NCBI RefSeq assembly: GCF_900170025.1
Contig: NZ_FWEX01000006.1
Span: forward strand, 348,668 to 412,667
Length of the DNA: 64,000 nucleotides
Direction: 5' to 3'
Source of the DNA: Nitrospira sp. ND1
Lineage (GTDB): Bacteria > Nitrospirota > Nitrospiria > Nitrospirales > Nitrospiraceae
A program made the translations under genes and the position numbers. A model generated the notes under the pieces. It saw only the letters and a list, made by a program, of their open reading frames with translations, did not search any database and was not told the origin of the DNA. Shown in pieces: positions 1-8,208 of the stretch. Within the stretch, counting starts at the first letter, position 1; every line of letters starts with the position of its first letter.

Positions 1-1069
1 CCTCGACCAGACCCTGCACCCCATCATGCAACATGGCGCGCAATGCGGCATCTTTCTGCAACGTGCGCCCGATATCGGCCAGGGCGGCATCGAGATAGGT
101 CCGAATGTCGGAGGGATCCTGGCTCAAATCATCGAGCATCCATTGCTTGAGCCGATGCCATGAATCGTCAAGGAACTGCAACAACGTGTCGTATGCGAGC
201 AGCTTTTCTTTGAGGGACGCCTCTCGCCTCAACGCTTCGCCGGAATGCATGAGCCACTGAGACAATTCGTGGAGCCGCTCAATCGCCTTCCGCCTCATCG
301 GATCGTGCGGATCGTCCCGCATCGTGCAGAGGGTGTCGTAAACCGAGTCCAGGACTTTGTGGGAGACGGGGTAATCCAACTTCACGAAACTGAGCACCCG
401 CGACCAAGGGAGCTTTTCAGCCACCGTCCTGCCCAACGAGTCTCTGTTAGCGTCCACATACTCGAGAACAGCAGACAGGATGTCGTTCAGCAGGCGATCC
501 CGTTGGTGGCTCCCGAGAAAGCCGGCCAGCATCTGACCGGCAAGGGGGGCGACGCTCACGCCCCGCATGACCTTGGTGGCAATGTCGCGCAGCATCCTCT
601 GCATCGTCGCATCTTCCGACGCGTTCAGCGCTCGAACGAGTATCTGCGCGCATTCGTATGTCAGCGCACGCCTGCGTTCGGGGGCGAGGAGCGCCTCGAT
701 CAGTTCTTCAGGGATGCGCCAGGAACCGACCAATCGGGCGATCCCCTCCGGCGTGACCAGCTTCCGCTGGGTGAGACTGCCGATATTAGAGGCAATGCGC
801 TCGGTATTCCCGGAGATGATGGCCGTGTGCGGAATCGGCAAGCCGAGGGGGTGTCTGAACAGCGCCGTCACCGCATACCAGTCGGCAAGCGCGCCCACCA
901 TCGCGGCCTCAGCGAAGGCTCGGAGCCATGCAAACATGGGATGCGTCTCTTGTTGAAACAAGGCCACGACAAACAGCAGCGCCATGAACAACAGGAGCCC
1001 GGTTGCCAAGGCCCGCATGCGAACATAGTCCTCAGCCTTCGTCGGCAGGGTCTGCTCTGTAGCACTCAC
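1..1069 (-). CDS. DUF445 (YjiN-like) membrane protein, partial
   Basis: The reverse strand is open from a GTG at 1069 to the window edge, so the C-terminus is missing; about 355 codons are visible. A GAGAGGAGAAGAG purine tract lies just upstream and decides the start. Residues about 18-40 form a hydrophobic helix. It is followed by the DUF445 hallmark AEAAMVGALADWYAVTALF, then HPLGLPIPHTAII and NTERIASNIG. The rest is a long charged helical region typical of the family. DUF445 proteins are inner-membrane-anchored and biochemically uncharacterised, so no reaction can be assigned. The long opposite-strand frame at 245-1183 is only its shadow. Family membership is clear from the motif; function is unknown. 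Confidence 0.9.
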   Translation of the reverse strand, partial: MSATEQTLPTKAEDYVRMRALATGLLLFMALLFVVALFQQETHPMFAWLRAFAEAAMVGALADWYAVTALFRHPLGLPIPHTAIISGNTERIASNIGSLTQRKLVTPEGIARLVGSWRIPEELIEALLAPERRRALTYECAQILVRALNASEDATMQRMLRDIATKVMRGVSVAPLAGQMLAGFLGSHQRDRLLNDILSAVLEYVDANRDSLGRTVAEKLPWSRVLSFVKLDYPVSHKVLDSVYDTLCTMRDDPHDPMRRKAIERLHELSQWLMHSGEALRREASLKEKLLAYDTLLQFLDDSWHRLKQWMLDDLSQDPSDIRTYLDAALADIGRTLQKDAALRAMLHDGVQGLVE

Positions 1070-1147
1070 AGCTCTTCTCCTCTCTCACACCTGGAGCAGG
1101 CGAACAGTTTCACCCGTACTCACACACTCACACGCGCGCGCCGGGAG

Positions 1148-1183
1148 CGCCTCGGGACGGCATTCATGAATAATCCAGGCTAG
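1148..1183. repeat. Half copy of CTAG-bounded repeat (family 1)
   Basis: The stretch ending at 1183 matches, nearly base for base, the right end of the complete element at 26805-26985: GCCTCG, then GACGGCATTCATGAATAATC, then GGCTAG. The matching left half is absent. It lies between the divergently transcribed DUF445 gene and the gene at 1341. Confidence 0.7.
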
Positions 1184-1238
1184 TTGATCCTTCAGACTTG
1201 CGCAACCGGGAGACCTCCAGGCCTTGACCTTCTTCCTG

Positions 1239-1267
1239 TTGCCTTAATCCTTCCACTTTCCTATAGT
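1239..1267 (+). promoter_or_regulatory. Sigma70-type promoter for the 1341 gene
   Basis: A -35-like TTGCCT (1239-1244) and a -10-like TATAGT (1262-1267) are separated by 17 bp. They lie about 75 bp upstream of the ATG at 1341. This is sequence-pattern evidence only. Confidence 0.5.
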
Positions 1268-1340
1268 GGAGACATAGGCGCTCCGCGTATGAGCTGTGTG
1301 ACGAGCCTTCCTGGTACGAACCACAAGGGGGGAGTACTCC

Positions 1341-2045
1341 ATGGCGAGTCAAGACGAAACAGACCGGACCGATACCGCAAACCAGGCCGGTCTATCTCCG
1401 CAAGCCCAAGCCCGTTCGGCTCAGGGAGACGGAAGTCACGGCCTGCCACCACCCCAGTTACTCTCCGACGCCGAAAACAAGCAATTCCGGCTGAAACTGA
1501 CGATTTTTTGGAGCGTGGTGATCGCGGCGATTGTTGCGGCCTTTGCGACCGGTTATCCCAGTTGGGAAAACTATATCGTTCAAGAGGCGGCGAAACGACA
1601 ATTGCGCGCCTACATCGATGTGCGGCCCCGGGGAATCAGTACGATCGAGGAAGGCCTGGTGCCTCGCGTCCACGACACCTTCCACAATATCGGCAGGACT
1701 CCCGCATACGACAACGGGTCGTTTTCAAGAATTCTTGTGATGGATTACCCTCTGACGCGTCGGCTCGTCAACGACGAGTGTCGCCACGTCACGCCGGATC
1801 CGAAGGCGGGGAAGTGGTTTATCGGAACGCCCAAGCGCCCGGGAATCGCGCGGGAAAGCCCCCTCACGGCTGCGGAGGTCGATGCCATCAAGGGCGGAAA
1901 ATCCGCAATCTATTTTCACGGCCGGGTCTGTTATCGGGACATTTTTAACGAGCCGCACCGCACCGACTTTTGTCTCTATTGGAAATGGGACGCCGGCCGG
2001 ATCAGCCCGAGCCTCTCGTGCCCGGAAGGAAATAGTACCGGCTGA
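1341..2045 (+). CDS. Hypothetical single-pass membrane protein
   Basis: This encodes 234 residues. The ATG follows a strong AAGGGGGGAG ribosome site. The first 50 residues are polar and disordered-looking (Q, S, P, D rich). Residues about 52-70 form one transmembrane helix (TIFWSVVIAAIVAAFATGY). It is followed by an apparently extracytoplasmic domain beginning AAKRQLRAYIDVRPRG and containing Cys residues near 154 (NDECRHV), 199 and 210. I do not recognise a named family; the QLRAY segment after one helix resembles small hypothetical membrane proteins of many proteobacteria. It is expressed alone, with a promoter-like element upstream and a repeat element downstream. Confidence 0.8.
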   Translation: MASQDETDRTDTANQAGLSPQAQARSAQGDGSHGLPPPQLLSDAENKQFRLKLTIFWSVVIAAIVAAFATGYPSWENYIVQEAAKRQLRAYIDVRPRGISTIEEGLVPRVHDTFHNIGRTPAYDNGSFSRILVMDYPLTRRLVNDECRHVTPDPKAGKWFIGTPKRPGIARESPLTAAEVDAIKGGKSAIYFHGRVCYRDIFNEPHRTDFCLYWKWDAGRISPSLSCPEGNSTG

Positions 2046-2180
2046 TGTCCCTCGTTCGTGAAACGTCGTTCATCTCCCGTCCGCGGAAGAGAACCTATGG
2101 CCGGCAAGCGGAAGAGGGCGTCTTTGCTATACGCTATGAGCCATACGCACTTATTCCCCCTAGCCACGTGTTACGTTTCA

Positions 2181-2371
2181 CTCGCCCGCATTCTTCATGA
2201 CGGTTCGTCGCGAAAGTGCGGAGTCGCCCAGCGAGACGGGCGCGCGAAGCCGTGAGGAAGCATCCTTGAACAGGCTGTCGACCGACCGAGCGGCGAGCCC
2301 GCCCGCCGACAGGCTCGTCGCAGCCGCGAGTCCGCGATTGCAGCGGAACACTCGTGAATAATGCGGGCTAG
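2181..2371. repeat. CTAG-bounded intergenic repeat (family 1, long type)
   Basis: This 191-bp element has inverted ends. The left end reads CTCGCCCGCATTCTTCATGA and the right end is the complement of CTAGCCCGCATTATTCACGA. Internal blocks (TTCGTCGCGAAA, GCGAGACGGGCGCG, GGCGAGCCCGCC, CGTCGCAGC) recur in the same order in the elements at 21617 and 30056. It has no coding capacity. Its right CTAG provides the TAG stop of the small gene at 2368-2547. Confidence 0.8.
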
Positions 2372-2547
2372 GCCGCCTGATCCGATGGCGCGAACCGGGT
2401 AAAGGTCAGTCGCTTACCCGCCGACATCAAGCCTGATACGGGCAGTTTCATGAACTCACGTGCCGACAGGGGCCAGACTTCCTGTTTGCGCTCATCGGCC
2501 CGATGCGTCTTGCTCAGATGAACCGGACGTTCGATGTGCTTCTGCAT
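2368..2547 (-). CDS. Hypothetical 59-residue protein
   Basis: The start is chosen at the ATG at 2547 because AAAGGAGGGAG sits 6 nt upstream; the longer in-frame extension to 2589 lacks such a site. The product is basic and polar (MQKHIERPVHLSKTHRADE...), with no membrane helix or cysteine. The conserved-looking core is WPLSAREFMKLPVSGLM. Its TAG stop is formed by the CTAG end of the adjacent repeat, so the original C-terminus may have been changed by that insertion. I do not recognise the family. Confidence 0.6.
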   Translation of the reverse strand: MQKHIERPVHLSKTHRADERKQEVWPLSAREFMKLPVSGLMSAGKRLTFTRFAPSDQAA

Positions 2548-2837
2548 GGTCACTCCCTCCTTTCCTGATCCAGACATCTCCGTCTCCACTTAGATCGACC
2601 CTCCACCTTCACACATTCCTGTTCTATCTCTACCCTGCGAGGCAGGTTCTCGGGACTGGATGAACCCCTGGACTCTCCAGGTCTTATCCCTGGAGACTTG
2701 TCAGCCCGGTGGATGTGAACCGGTTGCCGAGTCCTCCGGTTCGCCCTTTCCGTTAGCTTTTCCCCCGATGCAATCGCCACCAAGGATCGAGTAGAGTATT
2801 TGCGTCACACATCGGTGCCTGATGACCTGGAGGAATA

Positions 2838-3149
2838 ATGGCGAGATCGAGACGACCGGAATTGGAAAAAGATAACCCGACAGCCCCGCAGTTGTATGTC
2901 GGGCCCAGAAGAAGGCGCGCCCTCTCCCGTGCAACCACACCATCCCGCCCTGCTGCACAGGACGAGATTGCTGCGGCGATGCATACCTTGATGTCGGCAG
3001 CGGAAGAATTCGTGAACGGCGTGCCCTACGTGCAAGAGCTGGACAAGGAACGGAACGCTCTGCTCGAGGCGATCGCGCAGGCGCAGACCCTGCTGTCGCC
3101 CGAGCACGTGGCTGTGACGCGACCGGCGAAGAGGAAGCAGAAACGGTAG
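2838..3149 (+). CDS. Hypothetical small basic protein
   Basis: This encodes 103 residues from an ATG preceded by CTGGAGGAATA. The N-terminal 40 residues are Arg/Pro rich and probably unstructured. Residues about 42-90 form amphipathic helices (EIAAAMHTLMSAAEEFVNGV, then YVQELDKERNALLEAIAQAQ). The C-terminus is Lys/Arg rich (RPAKRKQKR), which could suit nucleic-acid binding, but that is a guess. It converges with the histidine kinase gene only 5 bp away. No recognised family. Confidence 0.7.
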   Translation: MARSRRPELEKDNPTAPQLYVGPRRRRALSRATTPSRPAAQDEIAAAMHTLMSAAEEFVNGVPYVQELDKERNALLEAIAQAQTLLSPEHVAVTRPAKRKQKR

Positions 3150-3154
3150 GCGCG

Positions 3155-4600
3155 TTAGTTCAATGAATGGCTTTCAGGAGGGCGGTCAAGGGGCAAGCGG
3201 ATCGTAAATTCCGACCCTTTTCCCGGCTGCGTGTCGACGGAGACCGTCCCTCCGTGCGCCTCGACAATTCCTTTGACAATCGCCAGCCCTAAACCTGTCC
3301 CTCCGGACTCCCGTGCCCTGGCCTTGTCCGCCCGATAAAACCGATCGAAGAGGAACGGCACATGTTCCGCCTCGATTCCAGGGCCTGTGTCCCGGACCGC
3401 AATCTCAAGAGATCCATCGGAACGGCGGAGACGAACCGTGACCGAGCCGCCGGGCGGCGTATACTTCAGACCATTGTCCAGCAGATTGATCAACGCCTGT
3501 TTCAACCACTGCGCGTCCGCCGAAATCGTGGGCACGGGCACCACATCGAGGGCGAGTGAGATCCGGCGGTCATCGGCAAGCAGCTTCAGTTCGATGATCA
3601 GTTCCTGAAGCAGGGGCTCCAGTTCGAGAGGAGCGAGTTGCAACGGCGGCCGATCACCGGTAACCTTGGTGAGCGTCAGCAGAGACCTCGCCAACGCAAT
3701 CAGTTTCTCCACCTGCTCCAGATTCCCGATGAGTGCCTCGCGATACTCGTCCGTGGATCTGGCCTTTTGAAGCGTGACTTCCAGGTTCCCCTGCAACACG
3801 GTCAGCGGCGTCTGCATTTCGTGGGCGGCGTAATCGACAAACCGGCGCTGGCTCTCGCAGCTCTTCTGGAACCGGTCCATCATGGCGTTAAAGGTGTGTG
3901 TCAGCCGGTGGAACTCTTGAAACGGAGAATCGAGAGATAATCGCTCGCCCAGGTCTGCTTCCGACATGGTTTCCGCCCGCCGGCTCAAGAGACCGATCGG
4001 CGTTAGGACCGTTCGCGCGATCCATGCGCTGCCGGCCCAGGCCACCACGATGACGAGGCCTGACCCGAGCGCCAACAGGATCGCGAGCCCCTTCAGCGTT
4101 TCCTTTGAAAAGTGGAGCGACTCCTCCGCTTGCAGGATGTACCGAACCTGGCCGCTCCTGGGCACAGGGATAGAGACGCGACGCACAGGGGAGCCCTCCC
4201 GCAAGCGGACCATATCGAAGACGGTCTGGCCCTGCTTGACCTGCTCGAGGAGGGATGCCGACACGGGAGGGCGAGGAACCACATCGGACCCTTTCCACAG
4301 CAGTTGTCCATCGATCGACAAGATCCGGACACTATGCGCGGCCTCCCGGAGTTCATGTTGCTCTTCCTGGCTGCGGCCCTTCTCCCCCAATACGACCAGC
4401 TCGTCACCGGCGCCGCGGATCACATCCGGACGCTGTTCGATAATGCGGCCCAATGTTTCCGCAAGTTCAAGCAGACGCCCATCGACATAGCGGCTCAACA
4501 GCGTGTCGCCGCCGACATAGATCAGCGCCGAAAAACCGAGGAGCAGCCCTCCCATCAAGATCAGCGCCGTCCGGCGGATCAGGCGTCCCAGTGAATTCAT
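3155..4600 (-). CDS. Sensor histidine kinase (OmpR-partner type)
   Basis: This encodes 481 residues and is a membrane sensor of a two-component system. Visible in order: TM1 (about 10-30), a periplasmic region of about 135 residues, TM2 (about 170-190), a HAMP linker (TPIGLLSRRAETMSEADLGERL), a HisKA domain with the phospho-accepting His near 260 (AAHEMQTPLTVLQG), and an ATPase domain with N box (LINLLDNGLKYT), G1 (DTGPGIE), F box and G2 (GGTGLGLAIVKGI). It overlaps the upstream regulator gene by 4 bp (ATGA), so the pair is translationally coupled. The signal sensed is not deducible; the architecture resembles metal- or envelope-stress sensors. Confidence 0.93.
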   Translation of the reverse strand: MNSLGRLIRRTALILMGGLLLGFSALIYVGGDTLLSRYVDGRLLELAETLGRIIEQRPDVIRGAGDELVVLGEKGRSQEEQHELREAAHSVRILSIDGQLLWKGSDVVPRPPVSASLLEQVKQGQTVFDMVRLREGSPVRRVSIPVPRSGQVRYILQAEESLHFSKETLKGLAILLALGSGLVIVVAWAGSAWIARTVLTPIGLLSRRAETMSEADLGERLSLDSPFQEFHRLTHTFNAMMDRFQKSCESQRRFVDYAAHEMQTPLTVLQGNLEVTLQKARSTDEYREALIGNLEQVEKLIALARSLLTLTKVTGDRPPLQLAPLELEPLLQELIIELKLLADDRRISLALDVVPVPTISADAQWLKQALINLLDNGLKYTPPGGSVTVRLRRSDGSLEIAVRDTGPGIEAEHVPFLFDRFYRADKARARESGGTGLGLAIVKGIVEAHGGTVSVDTQPGKGSEFTIRLPLDRPPESHSLN

Positions 4601-5280
4601 CGTCCGGCTTCCTCATCTTCCAGCATATAGCCGGCCCCCCGCACAGTCGTAATCAACGCCGGAGAAAAGTCGCGATCCATCTTCGCCCGCAACGACCGGA
4701 TATGCGCATCCACGATATTCGTCATAGGGTCATAACTGATGTCCCACACGTGCTCGATGATGGCGGTCCTGGTCAGCACACGATTCTTGTTCCGCAAGAG
4801 AAATTCGAGCAGCGCGTACTCCTTGTTCGTCAGCGCGATTTCATTGCCGCTCCTGCACACCCGGTGAGTCGCCGGATCCAGCTCCAGGTCGGCGGCCGTC
4901 AGCCGGGCCTGCAGTTGAGGCCCGCCACGTCGCAACAGGGCCCTCGCTCTCGCGAGGAGTTCTGCGAAGGCAAACGGTTTCGTCAAATAGTCATCGGCGC
5001 CCATGTCCAGACCGGAGACCTTGTCCTGCACCGTATCGCGGGCGGTCAACAGCAAGACAGGCGCCGTCACGCCGGTATCGCGTAAACGACGACAGAGTGA
5101 CAGGCCATCGAGCACAGGCAGCATGATGTCCAGGATGATGAGATCGTACGGATTCGCGATGCCGAGCTCGAACCCCTGCTCGCCATTAGACGCGACATCC
5201 ACCGCATAGCGCTCTTCCTTCAAGCCCTTTCGGATGAATTGCGCCAGATCAGCATCATCTTCTACGAGAAGAATGCGCAT
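4597..5280 (-). CDS. OmpR/PhoB-family response regulator
   Basis: This encodes 227 residues. The ATG at 5280 is chosen because MRILLVEDDADL is the standard receiver beginning; a longer frame to 5367 adds 29 unrelated residues. The receiver domain has the acidic pair D8/D9, phospho-acceptor D51 (LIILDIMLP), Thr near 79 (LLTARD) and Lys near 101 (YLTKPF). A C-terminal winged-helix DNA-binding domain follows (about 125-222: LTNKEYALLEFLLRNKNRVLTR, DAHIRSLRAKMD, TVRGAGYML). It is paired with the overlapping kinase at 3155 and very probably regulates the pair and nearby envelope genes; targets are unknown. Confidence 0.94.
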   Translation of the reverse strand: MRILLVEDDADLAQFIRKGLKEERYAVDVASNGEQGFELGIANPYDLIILDIMLPVLDGLSLCRRLRDTGVTAPVLLLTARDTVQDKVSGLDMGADDYLTKPFAFAELLARARALLRRGGPQLQARLTAADLELDPATHRVCRSGNEIALTNKEYALLEFLLRNKNRVLTRTAIIEHVWDISYDPMTNIVDAHIRSLRAKMDRDFSPALITTVRGAGYMLEDEEAGR

Positions 5281-5522
5281 ACCGATACATGCTCCATCGA
5301 ACGATCGAAGGGTGAGGAAATCAATAGCCTGCGATGTTCCCGTGGCCGGGCCTATCGTCATCACCATACTAATACATCAGCCCGTCTCGATTCGATCAGC
5401 GAGAAGGTAGTGAAAGAGGAGACACTCGGACAAGCACGCACGCGCACCTGGATGCTGGGACCAGGAACTCAGATGGTGCCCGACGACCGGAGGAAGTTCA
5501 GCCGCTCATCGGCTCGTCGTCA

Positions 5523-6188
5523 TCAGTATGGGGAAGCTGCGATAGAGCGCTCGTGGGTGGTGTTGGCCTTCGCGCTCGTGACAACACGCAAGTGAGGCGC
5601 GACGCGTTCGGGGAGACCCATCCCGATCGTACTCCATTCGTAGACCGTCTCGTGCGCGCGCGCGATCTTTTCCACGGCCTGCGGCTCGTTCTTCCACCGC
5701 AGCATGTCCAAGCAGGGAATGACCGCTTGCCAATTCAAGTCAGGCACCTGTTTGAGTTGCTCCGCGCATGTCGCGATCAAGGCCAACTCCTTAAATTCAC
5801 GATAGACCTTGATCACTTCGGGGGCGTCCAGAGCATCGTACACGGTCGAGACGATCGGAATCGGGCTACGACGCATCAGCGGCAAACAAGACAATCCTGA
5901 GTGAAGATGGATGATGTCGAAGGACGGCAGCGTGGCGAACGCTTTCTCCAATGCCAGCATGGCCAATGCCTCCGCGAGATGGCGTTTCGGCGCAGGATAG
6001 GATCGCATGGAAAGCGGAGCGACGGGGATCAGCTCACCGGCTGTTCTGCTGTCCCCACTGGCAAAGACCATCACTTCATGTCCCAGCCGGGTCAATTGCT
6101 TCGTCAAATGGAAGATCATCCTGCCCTGCGGGTCCTGACTCTCGGATGACACCTGTTCCAGAAACGGGCTGATGTGAGCAATCCGCAT
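5523..6188 (-). CDS. Glycosyltransferase family 4-like, N-terminal domain only
   Basis: This encodes 221 residues, against about 350-400 for complete GT4 enzymes. The N-terminus MRIAHISPF..., then MIFHLTKQLTRLGHEVMVFASGDSRTAGEL and FDIIHLHSGLSCLPLMRR, are the acceptor-binding Rossmann half of a GT-B glycosyltransferase. After about residue 150 there is no EX7E nucleotide-sugar-binding half, and the frame ends in ordinary sequence with no sign of the missing domain in the next 240 bp. It may be a remnant, a regulatory half or a partner of another subunit. It is preceded by AAGGGAAAAA and is not overlapped by neighbours. Catalytic activity as written is doubtful. Confidence 0.75.
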   Translation of the reverse strand: MRIAHISPFLEQVSSESQDPQGRMIFHLTKQLTRLGHEVMVFASGDSRTAGELIPVAPLSMRSYPAPKRHLAEALAMLALEKAFATLPSFDIIHLHSGLSCLPLMRRSPIPIVSTVYDALDAPEVIKVYREFKELALIATCAEQLKQVPDLNWQAVIPCLDMLRWKNEPQAVEKIARAHETVYEWSTIGMGLPERVAPHLRVVTSAKANTTHERSIAASPY

Positions 6189-6467
6189 GGTCTTTTTCCC
6201 TTTGTCCGGTCCAGCGTGAGACGTGCCCTTCAGGCTCGCGTCCAGCAGCGCAGACGAGCTGTCGACGGGGCAGCAACGGTCGCCGTGACGAATGTATGGT
6301 TTGAGGGAGCAGTGCAGGCAGCCGAATCAGCCGCCGCTCTACGTTTCAAAGAGAAGGTACAACGGCAATCATGAAAATTCGGCGAAGAGGGGGTGAAGTC
6401 ATCATGAAGTGATCTCACGATGCCGGAGACGTGGAGGTCGTGCGATCGCACAAGCAAGCGTACTGCC

Positions 6468-6532
6468 GAAAACAAAACGGGGACAGCCACTCGCGTGACC
6501 GCCCCCGTATCCAACCAGCTCACACTGTCCCC
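6468..6532 (-). terminator. Terminator-like hairpin after the Tim44-domain gene
   Basis: Read on the minus strand, GGGGACAG (6532-6525) pairs with CTGTCCCC (6486-6479) and is followed at once by GTTTTGTTTT. The loop is long (about 38 nt) and GC rich. It lies 23 bp downstream of the stop of the gene ending at 6555. Confidence 0.45.
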
Positions 6533-6554
6533 ATCGGGACCGCTCGGCAGGGTC

Positions 6555-7589
6555 TTACGCGACCTGCTGAATCGCGGACAACAACCACTTGCCGTGTTGA
6601 TATCGCATAAAGGTCCAGACCTCCGTCGTCTCGATCGGCTTCTCTGCACTCCCCTCGATGAGATACCCGGCATCGCCCGGTGCCTTCGACAGGGACACGG
6701 TATAGTCCCGGGCGCTCCAATGCAGGCTCACCGTCGCATACTGCACCGTATTTTCAACCCACGACTCCCGAACTTCGGCTTGGAGCAGCACCACATCCTC
6801 CACACGGTTCGCCTGATCCTGACTGGTCAGTTCGGCCAATCCGGTACTGAAATACTCCAGCATCTCCGGCGTCACCAGCCGACGCAATGCGGACAGATCC
6901 TGCTTCCCCCAGGCGGTTTGGATGTCGGTCAACGATTGCTGAAAGGCCGCCTTGTCGGCTGAGGTGATCTCGCTATCGATTGTGGCGGTTCGGAGTGTCG
7001 ACACGGACGAATCGTCCAAGAGCGAGCCACTCACCGCACTGCTCCGCGTGATGCCTGAGAAATCAGGCGCCACCGCAGGCTTACGCGATCGTAGATAGAA
7101 AAACAGGGCCCCGGCGCCCATGAGCATCAACAAAATAAGCATTCCGCTGGGACCGGAAGCCCCGGCCTGACCGGTTTCCCCGACCTGTTCACCCGCTTCG
7201 TTCGTTCGCGCGCTGCTGTCGGTCGCCCCGAACAGCATATGACCGATCCATGATCCGGCCAGACCGCCGGCGATACCCGCCAACAGAGGATTGCGCTGAA
7301 TCCATGACGGCTGCGCAGCAGGCGTCGGCCTGGCCGTCGAGGCCGGACCGCTGGCGACGGAAGGCGGCGGGCTCGTGGCCTGCCTGGCGGTCGTAGATTG
7401 TTCGATCGGCTTCGCGCCGTTGTCTTGATAGGTGCGCGAACCACGGCTGCCCATGCTGCCGGATGAACCACTGCTGCGCCCACTGGAGAACCCTCCCCCC
7501 GATCCCCCCCGCGCCTTCGCAAAGGAAATCGTCGGCACGCCGACGAGAGACAACACAAGACATGCAGCCATCAATTTAGTTGTATTCAA
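6555..7589 (-). CDS. Tim44-like domain membrane protein
   Basis: This encodes 344 residues. The best ribosome site (GAAAGGAC) serves a TTG at 7589; an internal ATG at 7571 is the alternative. The N-terminus is a signal/anchor helix (LVLSLVGVPTISFAKA). A Gly/Ser-rich stretch (GGSGGGFSSGRSSGSSGSMG) and a Pro/Ala-rich linker follow. A glycine-rich membrane segment (AGIAGGLAGSWIGHMLFG, about 105-122) and a further helix (GMLILLMLMGAGALFFYL, about 149-166) come next. The C-terminal half (about 210-344) is the Tim44-like fold (FQQSLTDIQTAWGKQDLSALRRLVTPEM ... EVWTFMRYQHGKWLLSAIQQ). In bacteria such proteins are envelope-associated with unclear roles. Confidence 0.85.
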   Translation of the reverse strand: MNTTKLMAACLVLSLVGVPTISFAKARGGSGGGFSSGRSSGSSGSMGSRGSRTYQDNGAKPIEQSTTARQATSPPPSVASGPASTARPTPAAQPSWIQRNPLLAGIAGGLAGSWIGHMLFGATDSSARTNEAGEQVGETGQAGASGPSGMLILLMLMGAGALFFYLRSRKPAVAPDFSGITRSSAVSGSLLDDSSVSTLRTATIDSEITSADKAAFQQSLTDIQTAWGKQDLSALRRLVTPEMLEYFSTGLAELTSQDQANRVEDVVLLQAEVRESWVENTVQYATVSLHWSARDYTVSLSKAPGDAGYLIEGSAEKPIETTEVWTFMRYQHGKWLLSAIQQVA

Positions 7590-7792
7590 GCGATACGTCC
7601 TTTCTATTGAACGTCAAGATCAGGCTGGAACCAGAAGTTATCCTAACAGCAATGCCGGAAGAAAACCTACATTTCCTCCTCGACGCCAGACGCATCGCAT
7701 CACAACCGGCTTCCTTGTAAGATAGCCTCTCACCTTCGTTCGGTTCTGTCGTCCCCGGAAACAGACCGGGCCTCCCGTTGAAAGGAGTCATC

Positions 7793-7942
7793 GTGAAACA
7801 GGGTTATCGTTTGATCGTGGTGGATAAAGACGGTGTGTTGGTGTCGGAATTCCAACTGACGGAACAGGCCTTGGCCGCGCCGGAGGCGTTCGTCGCAGCA
7901 CTCAGAGAATCGGTCGAGGCCATCGAAGAGGCGGAGCCGTAA
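7793..7942 (+). CDS. Hypothetical 49-residue acidic protein
   Basis: This short gene starts with GTG 8 nt after a perfect AAAGGAG. The product begins (V/M)KQGYRLIVVDKDGVLVSEF and continues as an amphipathic acidic helix (EAFVAALRESVEAIEEAEP). The beta-strand/turn/strand then helix pattern suggests a small folded domain. It is transcribed divergently from the Tim44-domain gene. No family is recognised. Support comes from the ribosome site, the codon-like composition and the lack of stops; the translation itself is inferred. Confidence 0.6.
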   Translation: MKQGYRLIVVDKDGVLVSEFQLTEQALAAPEAFVAALRESVEAIEEAEP

Positions 7943-8108
7943 GAGCTGAAGCAGCGTGATCATCTGACGATACAAACCTCGATCATTCTCTCGCCCTTAT
8001 ACATCCCTCCCCCATCCGGCCTGTGCCCCGTTGCTATTCCCCACTCGCGCGGGAAAAACCTCGAACACCAGCCGGATGGTGCGTCCGCCTCGCTGGACCG
8101 GGGGCCAT

Positions 8109-8208
8109 GGTAAACTATAATTTCCTCGATCATTTACAGCGCCTAATGCGGTTTACTATGATTTACCAGATTGATTCGAGTGCAGATTCTGGTAAACTTT
8201 GACTTACC
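8109..8208 (+). promoter_or_regulatory. hipAB promoter with three 18-bp operator-like sites, 41-bp period
   Basis: Three related partly palindromic sites start at 8109 (GGTAAACTATAATTTCCT), 8150 (GGTTTACTATGATTTACC) and 8191 (GGTAAACTTTGACTTACC). Each is exactly 41 bp from the next, close to four helical turns. A promoter-like TTTACA (8133-8138) / TATGAT (8157-8162) pair with 18-bp spacing overlaps the middle site. The third site ends one base before the hipA ATG, leaving no ribosome site. HipB-type autorepression is the natural reading; binding is inferred. Confidence 0.7.

Noticed and set aside
245-1183. 312-codon plus-strand frame
   Set aside because: It is antisense to the DUF445 gene, which has the clear family motif and a ribosome site; the frame also runs into a repeat half-copy.
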